NCBI GenBank assembly: GCA_035591015.1
Contig: JAXIUW010234507.1
Span: 1-10,134 of the forward strand
DNA length: 10,134 nucleotides
Source: Cephalothrix simula
Lineage: Eukaryota > Nemertea > Palaeonemertea > Archinemertea > Cephalotrichidae
Direction of reading: 5' to 3'
This document shows, one piece after another, positions 1-7,614 of the stretch; the stretch's first letter is position 1; each line of letters begins with the position of its first letter. A program made the translations under genes and the position numbers. The notes beneath the pieces are model-generated. The model made no database searches. It was not told where the DNA came from and saw only the letters and a list, made by a program, of their open reading frames with translations.

Positions 1-1091
1 AACTCAAAATCTGGCTATTTTCGCGAGAGGTATTTTTCGACGGAAGGCGGAGAGAAATCCTCTCGTTCACTAGAGTAATATTACATACAATAATCAAATA
101 ATATGTTAATATTTTAATTATGGATCATTAGGAGATGTGTCTCATCATAAGGATACCTGTGTTGTGGAAGGTTTGATTACCAATAGCTCGGTGAAAAGAC
201 CATCCTCATGACAGATATAGTATCAAGAATTAGTGTCATAAAAGGTATAGAAAAGATTATTCTTTCCATTGCAGAAAATCTTTTTTTTTAAATATTTATA
301 AATATCAATATTTTGGCTACAGAAATGGACGGAAATATTAGGCAAGGCTAAATGCAAAATAATCGCTTCCCCACGAGTTTATCATATCAGGGTATAGGAA
401 CCCAAATAAAATATACCTCACTAAAAATGGGCATTAAACCGAGAAAATGGTGGTGGTTTCACCTGGTAAAAATGGCTGTTAAAAATATTCAAATCGCGAA
501 TTTTGATTTTGAATATATTTAACCACAACTCTCCAACAAACATGGTGGGGACATAAAAGCACCACATTATTATTACTCAATTTTCGCTGTCATTTCCAGT
601 GATATATATAGGTCATGTGGATTGCTGCACATGTATCCCTAATATGAGGGGGGCGGGGTTAGCTAACATTGCTCTACCTCATCCGAATTTTCCGTTAAAT
701 TTTGAGAATAGCCTAATTTCAGAGATTTTAGAAGGGTGACTGATAACATGTAAATTTCGCAATCTTAGATCTCTTATTTTGCAATATAGCGTAATGTCAC
801 ATTCGGATTAAATATTGTAATGAGGGTCTGTAATCTAAGGATATTGGGAGCTAAGCAAATGCCCGCTGGGTGACTGATAAGCTGTAACTAAAGGTTTCAA
901 ATCAAATCATATCATCCCAGACTTATAAGAGGTATAAAAGCATAGACAAATGGATTGAAAAATTAGATGAGACACAGTAAAATGGTTCAATTTCCCCTTC
1001 GAGAGGGGAGAGGGTACAAAAGGTTAAAGTATCTTGGTCGGAAGTAACAGAGTAGACTGGAGATCCGCCCTAATCTTTCCGCTAAATTAGG
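1..1091. other. Non-coding stretch, no gene seen
   Basis: No supported exon. Minor structure: the 13-bp word GGGTGACTGATAA occurs at 734-746 and 868-880; a small stem CATGTG/CACATG lies near 613-632; CCCCTTCGAGAGGGG near 996-1010 forms a tight hairpin; and CATCCGAAT near 679 is inverted as ATTCGGATT near 801. These could be parts of an old repeat but do not define one. Confidence 0.4.
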
Positions 1092-1185
1092 ACAGGTGTA
1101 AGGTTGCCCTAGGCTACGCGGTCAGGTTACCAGGCAAACATAGACATCAAATCGCGTAGACAGGGGCATCTATCTATACACCTGT
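1092..1185. repeat. Short inverted-repeat element (~94 bp)
   Basis: Left ACAGGTGTAAGG, TTGCCCT and CTACGCG (1092-1120) are mirrored by inverted right ACAGGTGTATAG, TGCCCC and CTACGCG (1153-1185). The two 7-8-bp ends are perfect, with a few bases inserted in the right arm. This is probably a decayed MITE or a structured non-coding segment. Confidence 0.5.
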
Positions 1186-1938
1186 AGTAATTTTCTATCC
1201 AATAGTGGAAATTAGGGCATGTTCCAGTCTAGTGGTAGAGAAAAGCCAAGAAATGATCAAAAGTAATCTTAGGTCACACTTTTTGGGGATCGGTTGTGGA
1301 GGAAGAATCGTCCGAATCGTCCAAAGTTAGACAAAATCTACCCATAAAGGGTTATTTGGCATAACGAAAACATGTATAACAAATGGCCTCCTATGGATTC
1401 TTTGATTTGACCGATCACCAAGGGCCACCAGGAAATCTAAACAGCGTAAGAACCAACAATTTGCGTGATTTGTTATGCCTGATATAGCAACCAATCAATT
1501 ATATCTAATTTTGATTCGAACTGATACAGCAACCAATCAATTATATATAATTTCGATTCGCACTAACTGGAAGAAACCATACACAGACACCCCCCCCCCA
1601 GTGTGTAACTTTTCTTTGTCATTTACGACCATTTTTAGCATTTTTTCGAACACAACTCCCCACCAAGTCGGCGATGAGAGAAATTAAAACCGCCCTCTGG
1701 CTGGTACCTTTTAATGCCCTTCCCAAATATGTCTAGGGTATGTATGTCCCTTCGAAGAGATATGGTTCATCCATTTGATTTGTGTGTATGTACGGCATTC
1801 GTCTCTTAGGTGCGCATACCGCGGTTTAAGATTTCTATTTGGAGGAACCGATGTTTGCCACCAACATAATTAAACCCCGAATAGAAACTATTCTTTGAAC
1901 TTTGTCCTTCAAAATTCAAAGTTTTGATCGAAATTTTT
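1186..1938. other. Non-coding stretch around the tandem duplication
   Basis: Apart from the 42-bp duplication and the C run, no gene is supported. GGGCATTAAA near 428 is found inverted near 1710-1720, and ACAACTC(C/T)CCA near 525 recurs directly near 1652. This is possible weak evidence that 400-1740 once belonged to one larger repeat. Confidence 0.3.
1481..1564. repeat. 42-bp tandem duplication, two copies
   Basis: Units 1481-1522 and 1523-1564 share GATA.AGCAACCAATCAAT and TATAT.TAATTT.GATTCG.ACT, differing at about four positions. Because 42 is a multiple of three, the surrounding forward frame (1475-1687) stays open and shows a 14-residue repeat (ATNQLY core), but nothing else supports a protein there. 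A 10-base C run follows at 1590-1599. Confidence 0.85.
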
Positions 1939-2186
1939 CAAAGTCAGCTTCATGTAATTATTAATTTACTTAATTCCTGTTTATAATATGATGGTTTATT
2001 TGAAATAATATATTTAGAACTTTATTTTGTCAGGATTAGAAAACAAGGTAAATTAGTATTGGAAAGAAAAACTTTTTTCAACAAAATTTGACTCATATTG
2101 CTTGCTTATTTTTCACAATTAGTATTAGTTCTGTTCATATTATCAACAGGAATTAGGTAAATAATAAATACATGCAGCTGACTTTG
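1939..2186. mobile_element. Palindromic MITE-like element with ~52-bp arms
   Basis: Left arm 1939-1991 (CAAAGTCAGCTTCATGTAAT, then TATTAATTTACTTAATTCCTG, TTATAATATGA) is matched by the inverse of 2135-2186 (CAAAGTCAGCTGCATGTATT, then TATTATTTACCTAATTCCTG, TGATAATATGA). The middle is AT-rich. An 11-bp perfect inverted pair, AATTAAACCCC at 1868-1878 and GGGGTTTAATT at 2186-2196, suggests the element may extend further left with a deletion or insertion on one side. No duplication was confirmed. Confidence 0.7.
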
Positions 2187-2520
2187 GGGTTTAATTCTTT
2201 AATCATTAGCATGTATACATCCCCAGTTTAATGTCCCAGTTAGGGCACTGGGCCGCTAAAATCTTACGTCAGTTGTAAGGCTCTAACACGGAACTTTAGA
2301 TTTTGAGTCCAATCGATTGACCACTGCAGTTGGGGAAAGGTCGTGGATAAGGAAACTTTCCATATCGGGAAACGTAGCGAACTAAGTTGCCATATATGGA
2401 AACTTTTGGGGTGCTGCCATATATTATAAAAATTTTTATATAAGATACGAAAAATATATAACGAAATACGAAAATTCAGGTATAATCAACACTTCCAAGT
2501 TGGTATATATAAAAAATACA

Positions 2521-2618
2521 CAAATGGCCAGTAAAATTGAAAGCTTCTCGCAGGCTTCTCAAAAAACTCGACCAACCGGTGTTTACGGAGACTATTGTAC
2601 TTACCCTATGTATTACAT
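2521..2618 (+). repeat. Inner inverted-repeat arm, left copy
   Basis: Inverted copy of 2733-2830. It begins with an in-frame ATG (2524) that is open for 35 codons to TAA at 2629-2631, reading MASKIESFSQASQKT and later GVYGDYCTYP. The right copy has a matching ATG. The two copies differ by compensating single-base indels in the middle and by many amino-acid-changing substitutions, which suggests non-coding decay rather than selection on a protein. Confidence 0.65.
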
Positions 2619-2732
2619 AAGGGTGGCGTAATTAAGTTTTTTGCCTCTCGGCTGCGCCTCGATAACGAGATAAATATCTAATAAGCAAATTCAAAATCTA
2701 CACTACATTACCGATCCAACCATTTATAATAC

Positions 2733-2830
2733 ATGTATGCATGAGGGTGAGCACCATAGTCTCCGAAAACACGAGGTAGGTCGCGTTTTTTGGAAGCCTG
2801 CGGGTTAATTTCCATGTTACTGGCCATTTG
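2733..2830 (-). repeat. Inner inverted-repeat arm, right copy
   Basis: On the minus strand it carries ATG at 2827-2825, open for 39 codons to TAA at 2710-2708: MASNMEINPQASKKRD, then RVFGDYGAHPHAYMYYKW. It shares MAS, QAS, GDY and the general layout with the left copy. It could be a relic of the 5' end of a transposon or host gene captured as an inverted pair, but the divergence pattern does not show protein-level constraint. Confidence 0.65.
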
Positions 2831-3216
2831 TATAGCATAATATAGTCTAAATACCAATAATGTCTATGTTGCCTCATGGAAAAGTTTGGTTTAGATCAAC
2901 TAAGACTCAGATTTGATCTCTTTCCGACACTTCATAAGTCATAAATTTGTAAGGCAACGGTAGAATTTATTCAAGCAGCGCAAAAGTGGTTGATCTTTTC
3001 ATGTCCCATTACCTGTATTAATCACTACATGTCATTTTTCCTAGAAGAATGTGCCGAAATTTTCTATATATTCAACATAAACGGTGCCGTAAGTTGCCAT
3101 ATATGGAAACATAGATCACTATGTTTCCGATATGGAAAGTTTCCATATTAGTGACCTTTCCCAAACTGAGTGAGCTTTCCTGGCGGTTTATATACAGAGA
3201 ACTAAAACACATGTAC

Positions 3217-3326
3217 CTGGGCACTTCTATTTACGGGCGGTCGGCTAAGTTCAGGAATGTCGATTCGATTATCTTTTACATACTGTCCATCTAATAACTG
3301 GTCTGTTTCTTCGTCAGTATCAAATT
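3217..3326 (-). CDS. Exon of an unrecognised minus-strand gene (acidic, dileucine-bearing)
   Basis: Read on the minus strand, a clean acceptor (TTTATTTTACAG) is followed by a 110-nt open stretch that ends at CAG|GTACAT. With one G carried from the exon at 5499-5236, it reads EFDTDEETDQLLDGQYV, then KDNRIDIPELSRPPVNRSAQ. The opening FDTDEE is a casein-kinase-2-type site (T-D-E-E). ETDQLL fits the acidic dileucine sorting motif [DE]xxxL[LI], which matters only if the protein is membrane-bound and this part is cytosolic. No fold is visible, and the proline and charge content suggests disorder. If the donor is not used, translation continues VHVF and stops at 3204-3202, making this the last coding exon; an AATAAA on the minus strand at 2971-2966 could then serve for polyadenylation. 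I do not recognise the family. The exon call rests on the acceptor, the phase match and the codon-like composition. Confidence 0.55.
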
Positions 3327-3767
3327 CTGTAAAATAAAGAGAATTAAAATATATGATAGAATATTTTTCATAGTATGGTTGTATATAAAAGGTTCAAATT
3401 TTGATATGGTAAACATCTACAAGGTTCAAAATTTTAAATTGTCACAAAATAATTGTTTAATGACTTTCAAAATCGTTACAAATATACTTCTCAACAAAAA
3501 TGCTGGTGAATTTGTTAGGAAATTTTTGTGCCCAGTTGGATAGTATTAGTAAATGTGCAAATATAAATCTACCATATATTAAATATATTTTGAGGATTTG
3601 GAAAAGGGAATTATTTTGAGAGGTGATCTTAATAGGGCATATTAATTTTAGGACTATGTGATTTTTAAATAGGTTTTCTTTTTCAACAGTAAATTAGACA
3701 CACCCATGCATCTTCCAAATAAAACTTTTTCACTAAACAATTTTGAATTAAAAGACAATTTAATCAT
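3327..3767. other. AT-rich non-coding stretch (probable intron)
   Basis: Upstream of the exon at 3326-3217 in the minus-strand gene. No long frame or second acceptor/donor pair stands out. Part of 3500-3545 (AATTTTTGTGCCCAGTTGG) resembles 4110-4130 (AAATTTTGCACCCAGTTGC), about 600 bp away in the same orientation. The two may be fragments of one repeat flanking the hairpin at 3768-3846. Confidence 0.3.
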
Positions 3768-3846
3768 CGTAAAATGTTAAGTGACAAAATTTGCGGCCAT
3801 ATTGTCGCAAAAGTTTGCGACATTTTTGTCACAAAACAATTTTACG
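3768..3846. repeat. 79-bp near-perfect hairpin (miniature palindromic element)
   Basis: The centre is a perfect 9-bp stem, TGTCGCAAA / TTTGCGACA, with a 2-nt gap. Outside it, GTGACAAAA pairs with TTTTGTCAC (the left arm carries a 13-nt bulge containing TTTGCGGCCATAT), and the ends CGTAAAAT and ATTTTACG are inverted copies. AATCAT occurs on both sides (3762-3767 and 3849-3854, the right copy offset by 2 nt), which could be a degraded target-site duplication. Short forward frames across it are by-products. It lies in the probable intron between 5236 and 3326. Confidence 0.65.
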
Positions 3847-4512
3847 GCAATCATTTACCACATGCAAAATATATTTCGATTTTAATCAATAATTTGGAAA
3901 GTATAGACAAGATTCTTAACCTTTTATACTACACTAGGGGTTTAAGTTTTAGGGATTTGGAGATAGAGTGTAATTGAGACGGCTTAATTTCTAGGTTCGT
4001 CTAATAACATATTAATTCATTTTCAGTTAACTCACTGGTCACAAAACAGTATTTTACTTCAAGCTAAAGCGAAATTTTGTGACGTCACAAAAGCCCGTAA
4101 CTGCAAATAAAAATTTTGCACCCAGTTGCACCAAAAAACCTTTTAAAAAAGAGCGCCATGGATAAGAAAAATGTTCTAGACTGGGTTCTAGACTCCTTTA
4201 TGTGTTCCATAATCCAATGAAGCTAAGCTGAAAACGGTAAAGGAAAGAAAAGTGAAGCATCGTGCATGGGTTAAGCAATACATGCGCTAAAACCAGGGTA
4301 TGTCAAGAGCACAGAATGCCAAACGGATTTCAAGACAAAACTCGAAGCTGCCAGAGACTTCCATCAGTACCGGCATCAATATTTAAAAATTTTAACAATT
4401 TGGTAGAATATGAAACTGATGATAGGTAATTTTTCTTCTCGGTTTTGGTTAGACCGTCTGTGTTGAACATGAGATCATTTACAAAATCGCAATTTCAATC
4501 TAATAAAATCCT
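3847..4512. other. Non-coding stretch with minor repeats
   Basis: No supported gene. It contains a 12-bp near-tandem duplication (GTTCTAGACTGG then GTTCTAGACTCC, about 4171-4194) and scattered GTCACAAAA words near 4036 and 4084 that echo the hairpin at 3768-3846. A short plus-strand frame ending at 4429 before TAA looks slightly protein-like but has no start or acceptor support. Confidence 0.35.
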
Positions 4513-4518
4513 CAGCAT

Positions 4519-4640
4519 TGTGACACCTAGCGGCAAAAACTGGTACTAAATAGAGATAAATACTAGTAACGTGCAATAATCTTATTAACTCATAAACGTC
4601 AACCAGAAAGACGTAGTTCAGTTTTTTTGCCCCTAGGTGA
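4519..4640. mobile_element. MITE-like element with candidate CAGCAT target duplication
   Basis: The left end TGTGACACCTAGCGGCAAAA and the inverted right end TCACCTAGGGGCAAAAAAAC share a core CACCTAG(C/G)GGCAAAAA, and the match continues to CTGGTACTA / CTGAACTA. CAGCAT occurs immediately outside both ends (4513-4518 and 4641-4646), as expected for a target-site duplication. The extra TG(TG) on the left leaves the exact end uncertain. With no room for a transposase in 122 bp, this would be non-autonomous. The superfamily cannot be assigned from these ends. Confidence 0.7.
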
Positions 4641-4975
4641 CAGCATGATATCGCATTTTATGTCATTTGTTATGTTATGTTTTTTGTTATGTCATATATC
4701 AGCGAAACGTTTTAAAATCATAAATCATAAAAAGAGCTCTGAATTTTAATCAAGAATAAATCTAAATTACATGTATTGTAATCTTCTTAAGCTAATTATT
4801 ATAAATGTAAAAAAATTTTAAAAAGCGTCGAGCATTTTTTACGTTTGGTTAACGACCTTTTTCTGATTTAGACATGAAAACAGAATCGATTCCCGGACAG
4901 CTTTGAGTTATGAATGTATCACCACCATCCAAAACGGCACATTCGCATTACAACAAGAAAAAGAAAATAATACTT

Positions 4976-5123
4976 TCGTCACCAGACCTGAAGAAGGTCT
5001 GTTATAACGCGTCACCATCTTGGTCACATGAGGTATGTAAACTATCTAAAACAAAATAGATGTTTAAAACATTTACAGAGATGGCGGAGCATTATACCAG
5101 ACCTACTTTAAGTGTGGTGACGA
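4976..5123. mobile_element. Foldback MITE-like element, 148 bp
   Basis: Left arm TCGTCACCAGACCTGAAG continues AAGGTCTGTTATAACGC and GTCACCATCT. The inverted right arm reads TCGTCACCACACTTAAAG, then TAGGTCTGGTATAATGCTC and CGCCATCT. The arms are about 45 bp with scattered mismatches. The middle also folds: TATCTA and TAGATG-like words around 5042-5060 pair, then GTAAA / TTTAC. The whole element is therefore nearly one long hairpin. Inside the left arm, CAGACC-7nt-GGTCTG makes a small separate stem. No clear target duplication is seen. It sits just beyond the donor of exon 5499-5236, in the following intron. Confidence 0.65.
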
Positions 5124-5235
5124 GTCAAACGAAATAATGAAATTAAATTAATTGAATGGCATTACTGGACCCCAGACAACCCCAAATACCACCAGAGTGC
5201 TCAGTGGACAGATAGGAGATTCTTAAAATGACTAC

Positions 5236-5499
5236 CTCCTTCTTGTCGGATGTGGTTATACTTTTCCTTGCTATGTGCCTGGCGACGACCATTAAATTTT
5301 GAGGAATTTTCCTTCGAGTTCATTGAACTCAAATTTTGGAGGGAATTAGTATTTTGGCCTGGTTTTGATACTGGACGGTGGTCGTCAGCCACAGGCACTG
5401 AACTGTACTGCTTTCGCCGAAGGTGGCGTAAAAACCCCAATCTGTCCTTTGGGTTTCTATCAAACTCTTCCAGGTCATATTCATCATCAGAATCAAAAC
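5236..5499 (-). CDS. Exon of the same unrecognised minus-strand gene (acidic to basic, low complexity)
   Basis: This is a 264-nt minus-strand exon between a good acceptor (pyrimidine-rich tract ending TTTATAG, AG at 5501-5500) and donor GGAG|GTAGT. It begins and ends in phase 1, so it can be included or skipped without changing frame. The product opens with acidic FDSDDEYDLEEFDRN, passes to basic KDRLGFLRHLRRKQY, then to SSVPVADDHRPVSKPGQN and a Ser/Asn/Lys-rich stretch ending YNHIRQEG. S-D-D-E is a casein-kinase-2-type site. The composition points to an intrinsically disordered linker or tail; no catalytic motif is visible. Its last G joins AA of the exon starting at 3326 to give Glu. Alternatively, translation could start at 5563 and read the hydrophobic MSSCFLIACCLPSFACFLLFI as a signal or membrane segment. 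That stretch is more simply the intron's pyrimidine tract. The opposite-strand frame here is a shadow. Confidence 0.6.
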
Positions 5500-5501
5500 C
5501 T

Positions 5502-6300
5502 ATAAATAAAAGAAAGCATGCAAAACTCGGTAAACAACATGCAATTAAAAAACAAGAGGACATGCATAAAATAATAAAAAATAACCATTTAGAATAAATG
5601 TTCTATACTAAAGGAAACTTCATTCTTTCAGTGTATGTATTTAGGAGGCCCGGGAATAACGACCTTGACATGACGAAAGGATAGGCAGGGAGAATTGAGC
5701 ATGTCAAAATAAAATGGCAATCCAAAACAAAAAAAATAAAGTGTTTTTTAAAATATTATGTTGTCTATTGAAGATGCTTAATTTCTAATTAGGACTAAAA
5801 GAGGGCCTCGTATCAGACACTAATGAGAATGAAAGAGCCAAGCAAAATTCAAGCCTTAATTCTCAATGTCACGAAGATATGTCAAGATTAAAATTTAATA
5901 AGCAGATTAAAATATCTAAGAGAGGCCCTCAGAAGCGTTGTTATAAAAGTTAATTTTTATAATGTGCTATGTTTTTGTTAAACTGCTACTAGCAAAAAAC
6001 ACGTTAATACTACAAGTAAGCTAGAAGAATTTTTTTCTCAAAATTAATTTGGATTTCGACTTCACGGCTAAAAACACAATGAGTTATAAATTTCACTAAC
6101 TCCCTAAGGCAAAAGCATTTTAATAAAGCGTAAAAAATTTTGCTTATAAACATTTTTTTGCAATGAGGTTTCCCGATTTTTGAAGACAAAAGAAAAATGA
6201 ACTTCTTTTTCATTCAGAAATAAGCTAAATTGGTGAGTGCTAGCCAGTACTGCCACAATTTTGAAAAAATTAATATTTGATTGGAGTTCTGTACACTTAC
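5502..6300 (-). other. Intron-like interval between minus-strand exons
   Basis: AT-rich sequence between the donor at 6300-6299 and the acceptor at 5501-5500. The phase mismatch between the flanking exons means a small exon may be hidden here. The best lead is minus-strand sequence after TTTTGCCTTAG near 6098, reading ELVKFITHCVFSREVEIQ in one frame; its entry phase would be 2, which does not fit the upstream donor. A weak inverted repeat is also present: GAGGGCCTC at 5801-5809 and GAGGCCCTC at 5922-5930, enclosing an imperfect stem (TGAGAAT near 5824 and ATTCTCA near 5860). Confidence 0.3.
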
Positions 6301-6429
6301 ACGAAAGCAGTGATACATGACGAAAGTATTGAATGTGTCAGTACTGGATAGGTATGAAATTGGTGGCAGCGGACCGTTAAGAAAATCTTTAAGGAGTTCT
6401 TTCATTTTATTAATTGTTGTTATAAAAGC
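6301..6429 (-). CDS. Candidate exon of an unrecognised minus-strand gene
   Basis: On the minus strand, an open stretch ends at TTTCGT|GTAAGTGT, a near-perfect donor. It encodes LLKDFLNGPLPPISYLSS followed by TDTFNTFVMYHCFR, a mixed hydrophobic and polar sequence unlike translated intron. The 5' limit is uncertain. One acceptor is AATAG at 6432-6430, giving a phase-0 start at 6429 with AFITTINKMKELL. Another is GAAAG, giving a phase-1 start at 6398. A third option is that the ATG at 6405-6403 is a start codon. The 6398 choice joins in frame with the candidate first exon at 7660-7615. The exon leaves in phase 0 while the next known exon (5499) enters in phase 1, so an intermediate exon of length 3n+1 would be needed between 6300 and 5502, and I could not find it convincingly. 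Without the donor, the frame stays open to a stop at 6216-6214. Confidence 0.4.
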
Positions 6430-7238
6430 CTATTTTTTGTTATGTCCTAAAAATGGCCTCCCTTAGACAACCTTCTAAAACATACCAATATCTTTCGGGT
6501 ACCAGTAAAGTAAATATTCAGCTGTAAGATAGAAGACAGAGTAAGAAAAAACATAATCTGTCAGCATTCAGCGAGATAAAGACTTACGTGCATAGCATAC
6601 AAACGTGTCATACATATGAAAGTATTCAGCCTTATTCATTCTTAAATCCAAAATAGATAGTATCCCAGCTTAGCTTTACGAATTTGCATTTTCATGAGAA
6701 TTTTTCATCGAAGAATGTTTCATCGAAAAATTCTTTTTCGTAATTGAATAAATATCAACGCCAAAATTCGTAACAATAAAGGCATATTTGACGACGAAAT
6801 GTACAATAAAATGTTAATAACGTAATTTCCCCTTCAGCTTATGACAGTCGACTTTGGCTGCTTTGAAGTAAAATAGTTCCATGACTTGAGGGATCTTGTG
6901 TCTTGTGTAACAAGATAATTTACATAAATAAATAATTGAATGAATGACTTGAGAAAATGGAAAAATGACATTAATCACGTTTAAGTTAATTTAAATAATA
7001 AATTTCAATTTAAGTGATAAATGAGACAAAAATCTCTTGATGCAAAAAAAGTTTTAAAAATCAATTTGTCTGAATATATGTCTAAAAATGTAAAAGTCAT
7101 TCAAACAAAATGCCCTTAATAGAGTCTGGGTTTTTTCTTAGCAAAAAATATTGAGAGAAAATTTTAAAAAAACTTGAAATTTCGTCGTGTAAGCGCCATA
7201 AGGTTCAACCAAATATGCATGTATAAATTTTATAATGG
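6430..7238. other. AT-rich stretch, probable intron or intergenic
   Basis: No gene is supported on either strand. The 14-base word TTTTTTGTTATGTC at about 6433 also occurs near 4683. A small stem CTTGT..ACAAG lies near 6901-6915, and a clear hairpin is listed at 6697-6734. Confidence 0.35.
6697..6734. repeat. Perfect 10-bp stem hairpin
   Basis: AGAATTTTTC (6697-6706) and its exact inverse GAAAAATTCT (6725-6734) enclose an 18-base loop containing two TCATCGAA-like words. Too short for a typical microRNA precursor; it may be chance or a MITE remnant. Confidence 0.55.
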
Positions 7239-7371
7239 GTCGCATGGGAGAGGCGTACATTTGAATAAGAGCTATAAATAGATTCGATCACCTACTTATT
7301 CGAAAACTGTTTTTTGTAAGAGTGGTTTCAATAAGGAATAAGATTTATAAAGGACACCTCTCCGATGCGTC
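7239..7371. mobile_element. MITE-like element, ~24-bp inverted ends
   Basis: Left end GTCGCATGGGAGAGGCGTAC, and inverted right end GACGCATCGGAGAGGTGTCC, each followed by a TTTA-like run, differ at only a few positions. Inside, GAATAAG (7263-7269) is inverted as CTTATTC (7295-7301). The 133-bp length leaves no coding room. No target duplication is evident. Confidence 0.6.
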
Positions 7372-7614
7372 ACTTACTCCTATTTTCATATATTGGTTGG
7401 AATAACGACGATGACTTTAATTATTACGGAAGAAAATAAGTTTTACATGGTACTACATGTATAACCAAAATAAATCAGAAGTGTAAATCATATAACCAAA
7501 ATAGCATTGAAATGACATCCGAAGGGCGTTGTCTATAATCATATTTTCATTTCTTCTTTGAAATGATAAATCAAAACTTTATATTATATCAAACAGATCA
7601 TAATACATTTGTAC

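Larger units (their letters stand above)
2322..3172. mobile_element. Large nested foldback element with two sets of inverted arms
   Basis: Outer arms: 2322-2403 and 3093-3172. Left CACTGCAGTTGGGGAAAGG matches inverted right CACTCAGTTTGGGAAAGG; both continue through GGAAACTTTCCATATCGG and end around CCATATATGG. Inner arms: 2521-2618 and 2733-2830, each 98 bp, sharing CAAATGGCCAGTAA, GCAGGCTT, AAAAAAC.CGACC and CGGAGACTAT. The spacer 2619-2732 contains CTCGGCTGCGCCTCG. The sequence between outer and inner arms does not obviously pair. The element could be one composite foldback transposon, or a MITE with an inverted duplication inserted in it. No convincing target duplication flanks it. Its right end lies 45 bp past the end of exon 3326-3217. 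Confidence 0.7.

Noticed and set aside
1475-1687. 70-codon plus-strand frame
   Set aside because: It is kept open by the 42-bp duplication and crosses a C10 run; no splice or homology support.
3774-3977. 67-codon plus-strand frame
   Set aside because: It starts inside the 79-bp hairpin and runs through AT-rich sequence.
4258-4429. Plus-strand frame ending EYETDDR before GATAG|GTAATT
   Set aside because: The donor is acceptable and the tail looks protein-like, but there is no acceptor or start, and no other plus-strand exon in the area.
4411-4450. Hammerhead ribozyme (CTGATGA present here and near 9442)
   Set aside because: No matching GAAA core and no enclosing stems at either place.
5500-5563. 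Signal peptide or membrane segment before FDSDDEYD
   Set aside because: The hydrophobic reading is what a pyrimidine-rich tract encodes, and it ends exactly in a good acceptor TTTATAG.
5250-5597. 115-codon plus-strand frame
   Set aside because: It lies opposite the minus-strand exon, which has proper splice borders and a coherent acidic/basic product; the plus frame is a shadow.
6010-6213. 67-codon minus-strand frame
   Set aside because: Mostly translated AT-rich intron. The part after 6098 looks slightly coding, but its phase (2) does not fit the donor at 6301.
5236-6429. Assignment of the minus-strand exons to the Lines homologue (LINS) family
   Set aside because: A hydrophobic DFL..SS(T/E)..F segment followed by an acidic serine/aspartate stretch recalled that family, but the match is a few residues only, the C-terminal Lines region is not seen, and the phase between the exons does not fit.
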